A DNA stretch of 64,000 nt, taken from NCBI GenBank assembly GCA_023101885.1, contig JALPQD010000820.1, positions 248,001 to 312,000 on the forward strand. Reading direction: 5' to 3'. The position numbers were made by a program, and so were the translations under genes. This document shows, one piece after another, positions 21,895-31,942 of this stretch. This DNA comes from Typhlomys cinereus (taxonomy: Eukaryota > Chordata > Mammalia > Rodentia > Platacanthomyidae). The first letter of the stretch is position 1. Each line of letters begins with the position of its first letter. The notes below the pieces were generated by a model. That model was not told where the DNA came from and ran no database searches. It worked only from the letters and a program-made list of their open reading frames with translations.

Positions 21895-22309
21895 AAAAAA
21901 AACTGAAGATGAAACACACATGAATTATAGAACATGGACAAAAAACACCAGCTGTAACTGGTCTGGATGCTTCCTCCTTGCCAAATAACTTACATAGCAC
22001 TAGAAACTACCATGGAAGCTACTGGAGGGAAAAGAACAACCAAAAGTCTCACCAATCTGTGTAATCTGTAAACTGCAATAACAATCACATGGCAAGTGGT
22101 GATCATCAGTGTAATAGTGGGATGAGTATCCACCAGGCAGCCAACAACTTTCTTGTCATATTTAAGGCCCACTTGTCAGAAAGGACCACATTCCTGTTAC
22201 TTTAAGGTAGAAGAACCTGTGACAGGGAAGGACATAAGTCCCAGGGGAAAAGTAGGCTATGAATGTTCAATTATGAAGACACTACACAAAACTGCCTTTT
22301 ACACGTCTG

Positions 22310-22354
<45 letters not shown>

Positions 22355-23110
22355 TATTCAACTGTGCGCGTGTGCGTGTGTATGTGTGTGTGTGTGTGTG
22401 TCTGTGTGTGTGTCTGTGTATGTGTAGAACCACGGACGAATTCGCGAACCACCATGGACGCCTCCACCTCCTTCTGCCCTGGGATTCACAGGCTCTGCCC
22501 TACCAGGACCAGAAGCACAGGCCACCCCCGCTTCCGCCTGGCATCTATACGTGGGATCTGGGATCCAAACTCAGGACCCTCCGCCTGCAAGGCGGAGGCT
22601 TAACCCCTGAGCCACCTCTCCAGCCCTTAAACTTCTGTTATTATATGCATGGATTGGAGAAGCACTCAGCACTCAACCTCAAAGACATGACAGGGCTATA
22701 ATACACATGATTTCATGGCAGATATCTATATTTTCACAGAATCACACAAGAATGGTCTTGTCAACCTCTTATCATGAAAACAGAAAGATCTCAAGAAGCT
22801 ACACACCTCCATTAGAGACTGACTGATGAAGACTAATGTTGATAGGGATGAAAGGAAGATGTTTTCCTCAATGGTATATCCACTGATCTATGATACATGA
22901 TGGAGCATGAAGCATGCCAGTCATATGTCACCAAAGACAAACTAGATGAAACACTGTGGACCACACAAATGAAATAGGACAGAGTTTGGCAAGGGAGATG
23001 AATGGTTGTAAGGGGAAAAGGAGAGTGGGTGGGATTAAGAACTAAGAGGTGAAAATATCATAAATTCACTACATTCATGTATGAAACATTTTTAAAAGAG
23101 AACATAAAAA
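21895..23110 (+). mobile_element. Old L1 3' UTR, split by a SINE
   Basis: Shares ordered blocks with 37,760-38,210 ('cagtgtaatagtgg.atgagtatc', 'cacattcctgttact', 'gagaagcactcagcactca') and with 45,700-46,100 ('gatttcatggcag', 'cctccat', 'gatgttgat.ggg', 'aaaatatca.aaattca'). These belong to rodent L1-type 3' UTRs. It resumes at 22,631 after the SINE and ends in an A-rich tail. Confidence 0.55.
22315..22630 (-). mobile_element. B2-superfamily SINE copy 3
   Basis: Complement of the SINE seen on the plus strand at 23,540: head from 'ggctggagaggtggctcagg' (near 22,626) to the body and a GT/TTA-rich tail (22,312-22,353 TTA; 22,363-22,425 GT-rich). Flanks 'acgtctgttatt' (22,303-22,314) and 'acttctgttatt' (22,631-22,642) form a 12-bp target duplication with one mismatch. 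The 182-codon open frame 22,153-22,701 merely reads through it. Confidence 0.88.
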
Positions 23111-23229
23111 TTTAAAAATCTTTGAGCCCTTATTGTTATGTAAAAGGTGTAAAAGATATGGCACAAATAAAATATAGTCTCTCTTCTCCTTGAAAACAGA
23201 TGAGGTTGATTTCACAATTGAGTCCTTGT

Positions 23230-23355
23230 CCTTTTATCTCCTTCCTTCTTCCTTTCTCTTTCTTCATTTTTTCCTCTTTTCCTCCTTTGTTTTTTCTTCA
23301 TTTTTCTCTTTCTTTTTCTTTCTTTCTTTTCTTCTTTCCTTCCTTCCTTTTTTTT
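23230..23355. repeat. Polypyrimidine (CTTT/CCTT-rich) tract
   Basis: Nearly pure C/T for over 100 bp; it merges with the poly(A) tail of the adjoining antisense B1-like SINE. Confidence 0.85.
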
Positions 23356-23485
23356 CTGAGAGAGGTCTCATGTCTCATGTACCTCTAATTTACTATGTAT
23401 TCAAAGATACTTTTAGCTCCTAATTCTTCTGCTTCCCACCCCCAAAGTGCTAAGCTTACAGGTATGTGCCACCATACCTGCCTTC
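23350..23485 (-). mobile_element. B1-like (7SL-derived) SINE, old
   Basis: The complement reads 'aggtatggtggcacatacct' then 'gcttagcactttgg', 'acatagtaaattagaggt' and 'gagacctctctcag' followed by A-rich sequence, the order of a B1 element. Divergent from consensus. Confidence 0.65.
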
Positions 23486-23539
23486 ACATCTGAACCCTCA
23501 AAAGCAACACATTTTTGTGGTTAAGAAACAAATAAATAG

Positions 23540-23828
23540 GGGCTGGAGAGGTGGCTCAGGGGTTAAGCCTCTGCCTTGCAGGCAGAAGGTCCTGAGTTCG
23601 GATCCTAGACCCCACGTATAGACGCCAGGCAGAAGCAGGGGCGGCCTGCGTTTCTGGTCCTAGTAGGGCAGAGCCTGTGAACCTTGGGGCAGAGTAAACA
23701 AGGAGGAGGTGGAGGCAATACATGGTGGTTCCTGAATTCGTCCGTGGTTCTACACACATACACATACATACACACACGCACACACACATACATGCACAAT
23801 TGAATAGATAATAAAAAAAATTTTAAAA
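23540..23828 (+). mobile_element. B2-superfamily SINE copy 4, complete
   Basis: Begins 'gggctggagaggtggctcag'. The Pol III A box lies at about 23,552-23,567 and the B box 'gagttcggatcc' at 23,594-23,605, 40 bp apart as in tRNA genes. The body after 'ccccacgtatagacgcc' differs from the familiar mouse B2 body, and the tail is CA-rich then A-rich. An exact 17-bp target duplication 'aagaaacaaataaatag' lies at 23,523-23,539 and 23,829-23,845, proving the ends. Open frames on the minus strand here (23,556-24,030) are antisense SINE. Confidence 0.93.
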
Positions 23829-23845
23829 AAGAAACAAATAAATAG

Positions 23846-25140
23846 AAAAAAATGCTTGAGACTAGTTTATGTATAAGAAGTGATGGGAATGATAATAGAA
23901 GTCCACTCTGAGTTCTATTAGATCCTAGAGGAATCTCTCTGTGAAGTAGGAATATAGGTATGACATGGGAATGTAGTATTGACATATACAAGATTTTCTC
24001 CTGCTGAAGGATGAGGATAGAGTTGCCCATAAAAGGAAAGGCAGCTACAGTGGTCTTGCAGAATATATGAGTTGCTCATAAAGAATGATAGCAACTGAAG
24101 TAATTGCCAAAGTAGGGCAAAATAAAGGTAAGCACATAGGTAGCCAGTGTCAGTAAGAAGTACATAGAAGAATTCAGATTTTTATCTTGTACCAGTTGAT
24201 ATACACTTGGAGCCTGCACTGTATTTGTCATGCCTCATGTTAAATAATTTTAAATGAATTACAAATACTAAACATTGTAATGTTTCAGAAACAGAGATAA
24301 AAAAGTAAAATAGAGACCAGTTGAGAAGATGAAGGTTATCAGGAGTGAGGGGCATTAGTGGAGTATAGGACTCAATGGGAAATAAGAACTTAATGGGGCT
24401 GAATATGGTCATATACTGCATGTGTGCATGGTGTTCTCAAAAATAATCTAATAGCATTGTGATATCTCAAATTTTAAAGATTAGATTTTTTTTCAGCTTA
24501 TTTTGAAAAAGTGGGAAGATCTGACCCTATGGGAACCCAGGGTTAAGTAGGAAGTAAATGATGTTTCATTTACAGCAAGTATGCTTAGGTTTTTCCCATG
24601 GGTTCTTTCTTTTAGCTGCTTTATTCATTCATTGTTAGTCATCAGACATACCTGAGTATCTACCATGTATCAAATGCTTTTATTGGGCCATGTGTTCTTT
24701 TTGAGGAGATTCTTTCCTCCTTTCACTGCAAGTCATCGCACATCCCTGAGTAGAATCTACTACTTGTCAAATGCTTTCATAAGCATGGAGAACACAGATG
24801 CCTAGATGGATAGAAGTTTCCTAGATCCGTGAGGAAGTTCGCAGCAATGAGTCACCTCACAGCTGCCAGAGCTTTTCTGGAACTCTGTGTTGACTTGGGG
24901 GAGAACAAAACTGACCATGATAAAGTCTTTGAAAAATGACTAGTTGAGATATAAGCAGCCTCACAAAAATGTGAAAGGACAATAGAGTGGATTTCCCCAA
25001 AAGAAACCAAAACAGGGAACTGAAGGAGTATTGACGGTTGGCACACGATGAATAATTATTCAAGTGTAGGAAGCAAAGATGGAGAGATGAGGCCGCATCT
25101 GTAAGTAAAGGAAAGATGCTAGATGAATACAGACTTTTAT
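23846..25140. other. Unassigned sequence with an L2-like relic
   Basis: A weak L2-like segment spans about 24,600-24,830 ('tttattcattcattg..', 'tctaccatgtatcaaatgc', repeated as 'cttgtcaaatgctttca'). The rest shows no recognised feature. Confidence 0.35.
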
Positions 25141-27590
25141 TTTTTTTCCAAGGATGTGCTGGCTTTATGAACAATGACCTTCAGGTCCCATCAGTGGTGG
25201 CTCCAAAGCCTAAAAATCCCCAAACTCCCAAACCTTTCAACTTAGAAAGATTTTCTTAGACATGAATCAGATACCAAAAGACATTTCAATTCATTTTTTT
25301 CTGACATATTAATGGATCCAGATAGAGTGGATCATTTTATTTTGTTTCACAATTTATTCACTTGTCATTTAATGATGGAGACGTATTCTAGGCAGTGCAC
25401 GGCTAGGTGACTTTGCCACTGCATGAGCATCCTGGAGCATGCTTATACAAACCTCCACACCGTTGGTCAGCCCTCTACTTAAGAACTTAGTGTGTGGTCA
25501 AAAGCTAAGTTGCAGGGGACTGTTTTCTGTAACAACCATTCTCCACCACCCTTTTTTTTTAAAACAAAAATTCTTATAATTTTAATTTTTAAAAAAATTG
25601 CCCTTGAAGGGAAAATTCTGGTATACAGACAATATAAAATGATGCTTAGCTTTCTGATTAAAATCACTCAATCAGAAACATGGTACTTTGGAAGACAAGT
25701 CAAAAAGAAAGAAAGAGAGAGAGAGAAAAAAAAGAAAACACAAAATTTGGATAATTTTTTTTGGACTGTGTTCAGGATTGGGGAAGTTGAAGTCAGAGGT
25801 GAGGTGGAACAAATCACAGATTCCCCCTGCACGGTGGCTGGGATCGGAACACCAAACGCGAAGGTGTTCAGGAAAAGTCAGCAGGCTGTCTACAGGCATG
25901 AAACTCCTGCGGGAGCATTTCTCTGCTTCTGGGTCTGGCTTTTCTCACTGTTCTGTTTCATACTCAATAGCACTGGTGTGAAAGTCTTATACAAAGTCTG
26001 AGACAAAGACTTAGATTAACAGACTTGAAGCTACTGGACGGCTCCACCCAGGGAGGAGAGAAGGCCAATGTCTTCTGGGATATTCTCCTTCACCTAGCAA
26101 GACAGCCATGCCTTTATATGCATCTTGTACTTCCAGTCTCCTGGCTCAAATGGGTTTGTAACCTCCAAGTCAGAACTTATGGAGGAAATGTTCATAATCA
26201 GGCAAGGACATGTGCTAGTTAACAAAGAAACTAAGATGCCCAATGTATACACCTGTGGCCAAAGTTTGACTGTACAACAGACAGATTTCTTTATTCCATC
26301 TTCATACTGTGATCAGAAATCTTTGTGATGACCTGAAAATGCCATGTTTTTCACACTTCTGTGTTTTTCTCTGTAAATTTTCCTGTTTTAATTACCCCAC
26401 ACAGTGATGAAATGTTGTATATTGTTGCTCCATGCAAGAAGGTTGTCATGTGGTTGACAGGGAAACTGGGACTTAGTTATTAATAGATGAGCTTCATTCT
26501 GGCATGAGTCACAGCGCCACTGGCCCTAACGCTAAGGAATTTACACCATGTCTCAGAGAAGACATCAGTAGACAGAAGCACATGTAGAACATGGTTATGA
26601 ATTTGTGGAGTGATAAAGGTAGTGTGACCAGAGGCTCACAGGAATCCAATCAGGGTTTTTAGTATTTGCTAATCTGATGTGCACAATAACTTTAGAAATC
26701 ACAACACCACGAATCATGAGAACTGATTCATGGACAGCTCCAAAGTCTCCATTTCAAAAGGATTTTTCTCTGACCTCTAATTTCCAAATGGCATGTTCTT
26801 TCCTGTTGTTCATCCCCTTTCTTGGCCTTTTATATCATGTCACTAGTCACTTCTTGAGTTAGGGTTAGCTTCACTTGATTCTTTATTGTTTACTTCTCCC
26901 TCATAGAGTGGAAGTTCTGACTTGTGGGGTAAGTATCTACTTAATACGTAAGCATAACATCTGAATAATGAGTCATATAGATTAGCACTTAATGAATGTG
27001 GAAGGGAAAGAGAAAGGAAGGAGAGAGGAAAGGATAGGTGTGGGGAGAAGTGATGAAGAAGGAAAGGAGGGAGGAAAGGAGGAATTCACAGGTGAAGTCT
27101 TCTGGGAGGTGAAAACGGTACACTCTGTTGTGGCTCTGGCTTGATCAATATCTCGGTGGGTGACTTCACCAAAATATTTTCTTTCCATTTTGTTATGAAA
27201 TCAAAGAGTCAATTCTTAGCATGTTATGGCTCATGTTCACCTTGAAAATACGAGAAAAGCCCATTTATGTGCACCCTTTTTTTTAACCTCTGTATTTTCA
27301 AGTCACTCCCAGAACTCATGTGCCATTTGTGGATGTCAGTCCCTTAAATAATAATCCTGCCTTAGAAAGATCATTTGTGTTTTCTTCTCTTAGGATTCAC
27401 ATTCTTATGCATTCCGTAAGGAGGGAAATAACCTCCAAATACTGTCTTCACCCATGGCACCCGGTCAGATGGTGAGAGAGAACGCAGGGCTACCTCACTA
27501 TAAAAAGCAAGGTTGGCCTTTTGGCTGCAGAGGAACAGTAACAGAAAACAGTCAAACACAGAACAGCAGAATCTTGGTCAGACAAAACTG
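25141..27590. other. Unassigned, mostly unique-looking sequence
   Basis: No exon, RNA or named repeat recognised. It includes A-rich runs near 25,550-25,600 and 25,700-25,745 and a purine-rich tract at 27,000-27,085 (GGAA/GAAA). The long open frame at 25,492-26,001 runs through the A-rich runs and encodes nothing recognisable. Confidence 0.4.
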
Positions 27591-27594
27591 GTAA

Positions 27595-28096
27595 TGTGAA
27601 AAATGCAAGAGGTGACTGCTGAGGAAGATGGATGCAATGCAGAAGGCAAAGCCGTGTCACAAACAGACTCCAAAAGGACAGGCAGCGTCAGAGTGAGGAT
27701 GTGACCATAGGCAACTCCGGCCTGCTCCAAGTCGGAGCAGAGATATGGCCTTGGGCAAAGCTGGTCTGACTCAAAGCCAGAGTGAGGACATGACTGTGAT
27801 CTTGTCTGTCTTATTTGTCCAAATAAGAGCTGCTTATACCTGGTTTCTGACCTTCCTTCAGAGTACATTAAATGCTTCATAAAAATCCACAGTTTCCTCC
27901 TTCCCGAGTCCTTGTTACCTGCCCATCAGCATTATGATTTAGTTTACCTATAAAATAGACACATCCTGGGCCAAGCAGTACTGAGTCTCCTTCAAGAGCT
28001 AGTCATCCCATCAGACCCCAGTTTCTCTGTATGTGTCTTTGTCTTTTTCTCTTTCTTGCACCACCCCAACAGAACACTACCACTTGGGTCAAGACA
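27595..28096 (+). mobile_element. Probable ERVK-type LTR (5' LTR of a deleted provirus)
   Basis: A TATA-like 'tataaaat' lies at about 27,949 and the sequence ends 'ttgggtcaagaca' (CA end) at 28,096. Two bases later comes a match to a tRNA-Lys(UUU) primer-binding site, the layout of a betaretrovirus-like LTR. The 5' boundary ('tgtgaaaaatgc', 27,595) is a guess. Imperfect internal repeats ('gagtgaggatgtgacc' and 'gagtgaggacatgact') lie in the U3-like part. No gag or pol sequence follows. Confidence 0.5.
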
Positions 28097-28098
28097 GC

Positions 28099-28136
28099 TG
28101 GCACCTGAACAGGGACTTGAACCCTGGATCCTCAGA
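28099..28136 (-). other. tRNA-Lys(UUU) 3'-half sequence, antisense (extended primer-binding site)
   Basis: Thirty-eight bases are complementary to tRNA-Lys(UUU) from the 3' CCA through the acceptor and T arms to the 3' strand of the anticodon stem (tRNA positions 76 to 39), with three mismatches. A usual retroviral primer-binding site covers only the first 18 (here 'tggcacctgaacagggac'). It directly follows the LTR-like end. It is either an extended PBS or an inserted tRNA 3' half; it is not a tRNA gene because the 5' half is missing. Confidence 0.75.
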
Positions 28137-29385
28137 AAATGCCAGAAACCTACAGGTTGAAAAGGCAAAAATTCTGCTCTATATCTGGGAGTCCCTGACT
28201 GACTTGGAAATACATGCAAATCTTTTTTAGGAAGTTCTTACAAGGATGATCTGCAGCTTCAGACTTAAGAAGTCCTTCTTTGTTACCCCATCACCTGCTG
28301 GAACCTCATGGGAGCCCATGTTCAGCGCACAGCAGGTGAGAATAGATTGGCTTCCTCGCTTTCTTTCCTGTTATTTATGATGCACACGCCAAATGCCAAG
28401 GCTATATCAGCTACTTTCATACAGTTGTCTCATTTCTTCCTGTTTTTTACATGACTCAAGTCCATTGTCTATCCCATTGCTCAGGACTTTCATGGGGCAG
28501 ATTGAAAGTAAGCAGAGGCCTGAAGGGAGGTGACAAGGGGTGATGGTTAGATCACAAGATGCTATAGCAAGTGGTGATGCCAAGTGGAGGTTATACACCG
28601 ACAGTATGAATGAGGTGTTTTACTACAAAGCAGCATTGAACTTAACCTCCTTACATCTGATCTAACCTACCCTCCCATTGTCAACCCTCCGAAGTAGCTG
28701 ACAGTGTACATCAACTATTATCTTGCTAGAATGACAAATACCACCACCTTTATTGTATGTATGTGGTGGCTAGAATGGACAGTGACTTGTTCGGGCTTCC
28801 ACAGTGAGTGGTCCCCAGGTGAAAGACATCATAAGCAACCCTTTGGAATTCTGCCTTCCTGGTCTGACTACAGTCTACACTGTAAGAATGAACCCTCTCC
28901 ATGAACACTCCGACCTGCCCATGGGACAGTCTCACACGTTGACTTCAGTTTCTTCTTAGGAGTTCATAGCTCCTGCCATAACTACCAATCTGCTACCCAA
29001 TTCACTATTTGTTTTATGGACATCTAGCTCCTCACATCTCCCCCCTCCCCTTGCTTTTATATGAGGACATCTGGCTTCTCAACTGGAATTTCCTTCTCTA
29101 CAAGCCAGTGAATGTTGATGGAACAGGAAATTAAGTTCCCACACTCTACTGCGCATGTTTGCCAGCTGTCCCCCAAATTTCTCTTCATGCCCTAGAGAGA
29201 ATGCAAACACAGGCCTCTCTCTGACCTCATCAAAGGTAAAGCCACGGCTACCTATTGGCCGAACCATGACCATCTGCTCCAAATGCTGCTCCCTCGTTCC
29301 TATAAAGGAAACAGTGTTTCCATGTTGGGGTGTCATGACATCTTACTTTGTTTCATCTTGGCCCATGTTCCCCACTTTATGTGAC
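28137..29385. other. Unassigned, mostly unique-looking sequence
   Basis: Nothing recognised. The overlapping open frames on both strands near 28,700-29,340 have no known motif. Confidence 0.4.
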
Positions 29386-29389
29386 ACTT

Positions 29390-29570
29390 TAATTTCAGCT
29401 CCTCTGGTCCAGAGCTTTCTTCCTTTGCAAAACCCAGCTCAAATGCCTCCCTGTGGCTGTCCCTTCTCTTTTCCAGCAGACATTCATCTCTGTGTCCTGC
29501 ATCACTTTCAACCATGTCCCTCTGACTAGAATCTTACACAGATGGGCCCTGATTTACTAGGTCCCAACCT
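29390..29570 (-). mobile_element. L2-like relic
   Basis: The plus strand contains 'cttcctttgcaaaacccagc' followed by 'tcaaatgcctccc', the well-known antisense L2 3' region. The 124-codon open frame 29,155-29,529 reads through it. Confidence 0.6.
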
Positions 29571-29889
29571 AATATATTTAATACAATAATAGTGTGAAAG
29601 CGATGTGTTTAATAGAAGCCATGCTTTGAGTTTTTCAATATTTATCCTTCCTGGGCTACTGTCACATGGTATGAGTGGCAGCTGCAGTGAGCCACAGCTT
29701 CAACAAGTCACGTGTTCACAACCATTAAACCACTCTAGTATACTTCAGAGCTAAATAGTCTGCTTTATAAGTTAGGTATACTCAAGCATATTTTTATTTA
29801 TGTTTCCTAATTACATGGGTTTATTAGGACATCATCCACAACAAATGGAAGACCACTTGTAACACCTATGACGACAAATTCTGTAGTCA

Positions 29890-30062
29890 TGGAAGGAAGG
29901 CTGGCTCTGCCACTTGATACCTAGGTGTTCTGATAAGTCGTTCAACTTCTCTATATCTCACTTAGGCATTATTGAAATGGGTATCATTATCATCTCTGTT
30001 TCCAGAGGTTTGTGATGGGGGTTAGATGAACTCTGTGAATTAGATGTTTAGGAACGTGCTCA
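29890..30062 (+). mobile_element. MIR relic
   Basis: In sense order: 'ggctctgccacttgatac', 'ttcaacttctctatatctca', 'gaaatgggtatcattatc', 'gttagatgaac'. These track the MIR core and 3' part. Confidence 0.75.
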
Positions 30063-30066
30063 ACAG

Positions 30067-30350
30067 CTGGAGTCTGGCTGGCGGCTGGAGTCTAGTTGGT
30101 GGTCAGAGTCTAGTTTGTGGCTGGAGTCTGGTTGGTGGCCGGAGTCTAGTTAGTGGCTATAGTCCAGATGGTGGTTGAAGTTTTGCTGGTGGCTGGAATC
30201 TGTCTGGTGGCTGGAGTCTAGTTGATGGCTGGAATCTGAATGGTGGCTGGAATCTGGCTGGTAGCTGGAGTCCACTTGGTGGCTGAAGTTTCATTGGTGG
30301 CTGAAGTCTGGTTGGTGGCTGGAGTTTTGCTGGTGGCTGGAAGTGTCTGG
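30067..30350. repeat. 18-bp minisatellite (~16 copies)
   Basis: Imperfect tandem units of the form 'ctggagtctagttggtgg'. Unit variants differ at several positions, so it is old or recombining. Six codons long on either strand; the antisense reading is Thr/Ala/Pro-rich but meets stops inside the array. Confidence 0.93.
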
Positions 30351-30474
30351 ATGGATACTGGGTCTGAAGTTGTAAGCTGTTGCTTATAGGAAAGGTGCAA
30401 GATTATTTCAACTGTGACTGATTTACATACTGTATTTTAATGCATTCATTGTCAACATTTAAAGCTTTAGAGAT

Positions 30475-30705
30475 AACACACACGTAACACGTTCACATAC
30501 GCACAAATGTGCACATGTACACAGTCATATACTGACTCATATATATACACACCACATTCTTGCAGTCATACACATGCCCCCCTACACATGTCCATATGGA
30601 TGTGCATATATACATATGTGCATACATACATATGTACTTACATGCATGTACCAACATACAAACCACACACATATTCACACATCACACACACATGCTCACA
30701 CACAT
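30475..30705. repeat. CA/CATA-rich simple-sequence tract
   Basis: Interrupted ACACAT, ACATAT and CACACA runs. Open frames on both strands are artefacts of it. Confidence 0.85.
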
Positions 30706-31560
30706 GCCAATTACTCATGGGAAGTCATATAGTGGCCATGATTCACTGTTGCTGGATAACATGTTGCTTTATTTGAAATGGTGTGTGTCCCTTTGTGCAT
30801 CAGCAGTGCCCATGTTGCCCATAGCCTAATGCCCAGTCACTTCTTTTATCATCCTCATGAGTGAGTGGTTTTGGTGTTCCACCCTTGATAATAATGTTTT
30901 GAATGGTTATCTAATCTACCAAATGCTTCAGTAGCTGAGGTATCAATCTTTCCAGCCAAATAGATGTTAAGTAGCTAAGTGAGTCAGTACTCACAATAGC
31001 AGACTGATGGGAAAATGGATGTTGGGCTAGATATAGACAAGGAGTAAGAGCAATAAAGAAACTTCAGGACCCATGAGCTTCCATTTCAATAAAGCAATAC
31101 AGTCAAAATCAAATTCTCAATGTAGCTTCACCAGACAACGCCATGTTACATGAACATTTACTGGTAAGGATGACCCTGCTCCTCACCTCTACTCTAAAGA
31201 TGACTCAAATATTACATCTCCTCATTAGGTTTATTCAAATAGCTCAGTCCTGCATGTTATGTTAAATTGGAGGAATGATTCCCTTATGTCAGAGGGAACA
31301 ATCTGGGAACCACAATTTCATGTCTCAACTTTCTCCACTAGACTATAAGTTCTTGGAACACATGATCCTGTAGATTTTAACCAATTTGTCCTTCAGGGTT
31401 AAATAAAAACTTGAAGTTTTGATGTGTGTAATTGAACATATTTTACTGAGAGAATTAAAACCATCCAGTTCCTAGACTACTTAAGTAAAAGATTTTTAAA
31501 AGGGTGTTTCATGAGTATTTAAATAAAATTTAGGAAAAGTCCTAGATACATAAATGAGGG
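30706..31560. other. Unassigned sequence
   Basis: Nothing recognised. Confidence 0.4.
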
Positions 31561-31562
31561 AG

Positions 31563-31942
31563 TGCCACAGTTTGAACATGTCCTTCACAGGGTCACGTGT
31601 TTGAACACTTGGCAACCAGCTGGTGGCGCCGTTTGAAAAGGTTGTGGAACCTTGAGGAGGCGGAGCCTTGCTGAAGGAAGTATGTCACTAGAAATAGGAT
31701 GGACCTTGAGGTTTGGTAAATGCCTCTCTCTACTTATCTATCCATCTCTCTCTCTCTCTCTCTCTCTGTCTCCTATCACTCAACTTCTGCACTTGTCCTC
31801 CATGCTTTCTCTGACTGCCACCACGTGTTTCCCACCATGATGGATTCCATTCCTTCTGGAATCTTAAGTCAAAGTAACAAGCACTTTCTTCCTTACGTTG
31901 CCTGGGTCAGAGCATTTTGTCACAGCAAGAGGAACTGGAACA
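31563..31942 (+). mobile_element. ORR1-type MaLR LTR (solo)
   Basis: Begins 'tgccacagtttgaacatgtc' and contains 'ggcaaccagctggtggcgcc' and 'ggaggcggagccttgctg', then a CT repeat (31,747-31,769), 'gccaccacgtgtttcccacc', 'atgatgga' and the end 'gaggaactggaaca'. This follows the ORR1 LTR order. The usual AATAAA is degenerate here ('aagtcaaagtaacaagc'). The flanking duplication is not clear. Confidence 0.85.

Noticed and set aside
22153..22701. 182-codon open frame on the plus strand
   Set aside because: Reads across an antisense SINE with TTA and GT arrays and its target duplication; composition explains the length.
25492..26001. 169-codon open frame on the plus strand
   Set aside because: Runs through A-rich and AG-rich low-complexity stretches, has no recognisable motif, splice context or repeat-independent support, and overlaps comparable open frames in other frames.
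28099..28136. Functional tRNA-Lys gene
   Set aside because: Only the 3' half is present, the encoded CCA is not normal for nuclear tRNA genes, and the A box and 5' half are missing.
29155..29529. 124-codon open frame
   Set aside because: Its second half lies in an antisense L2 relic and it has no recognisable domain.
30067..30350. CRISPR-like array
   Set aside because: The repeats are contiguous 18-bp units without spacers and the DNA is mammalian.
30218..30400. Mucin-like Thr/Ala/Pro repeat protein
   Set aside because: Created by the 18-bp minisatellite; stop codons occur in unit variants and no gene context exists.
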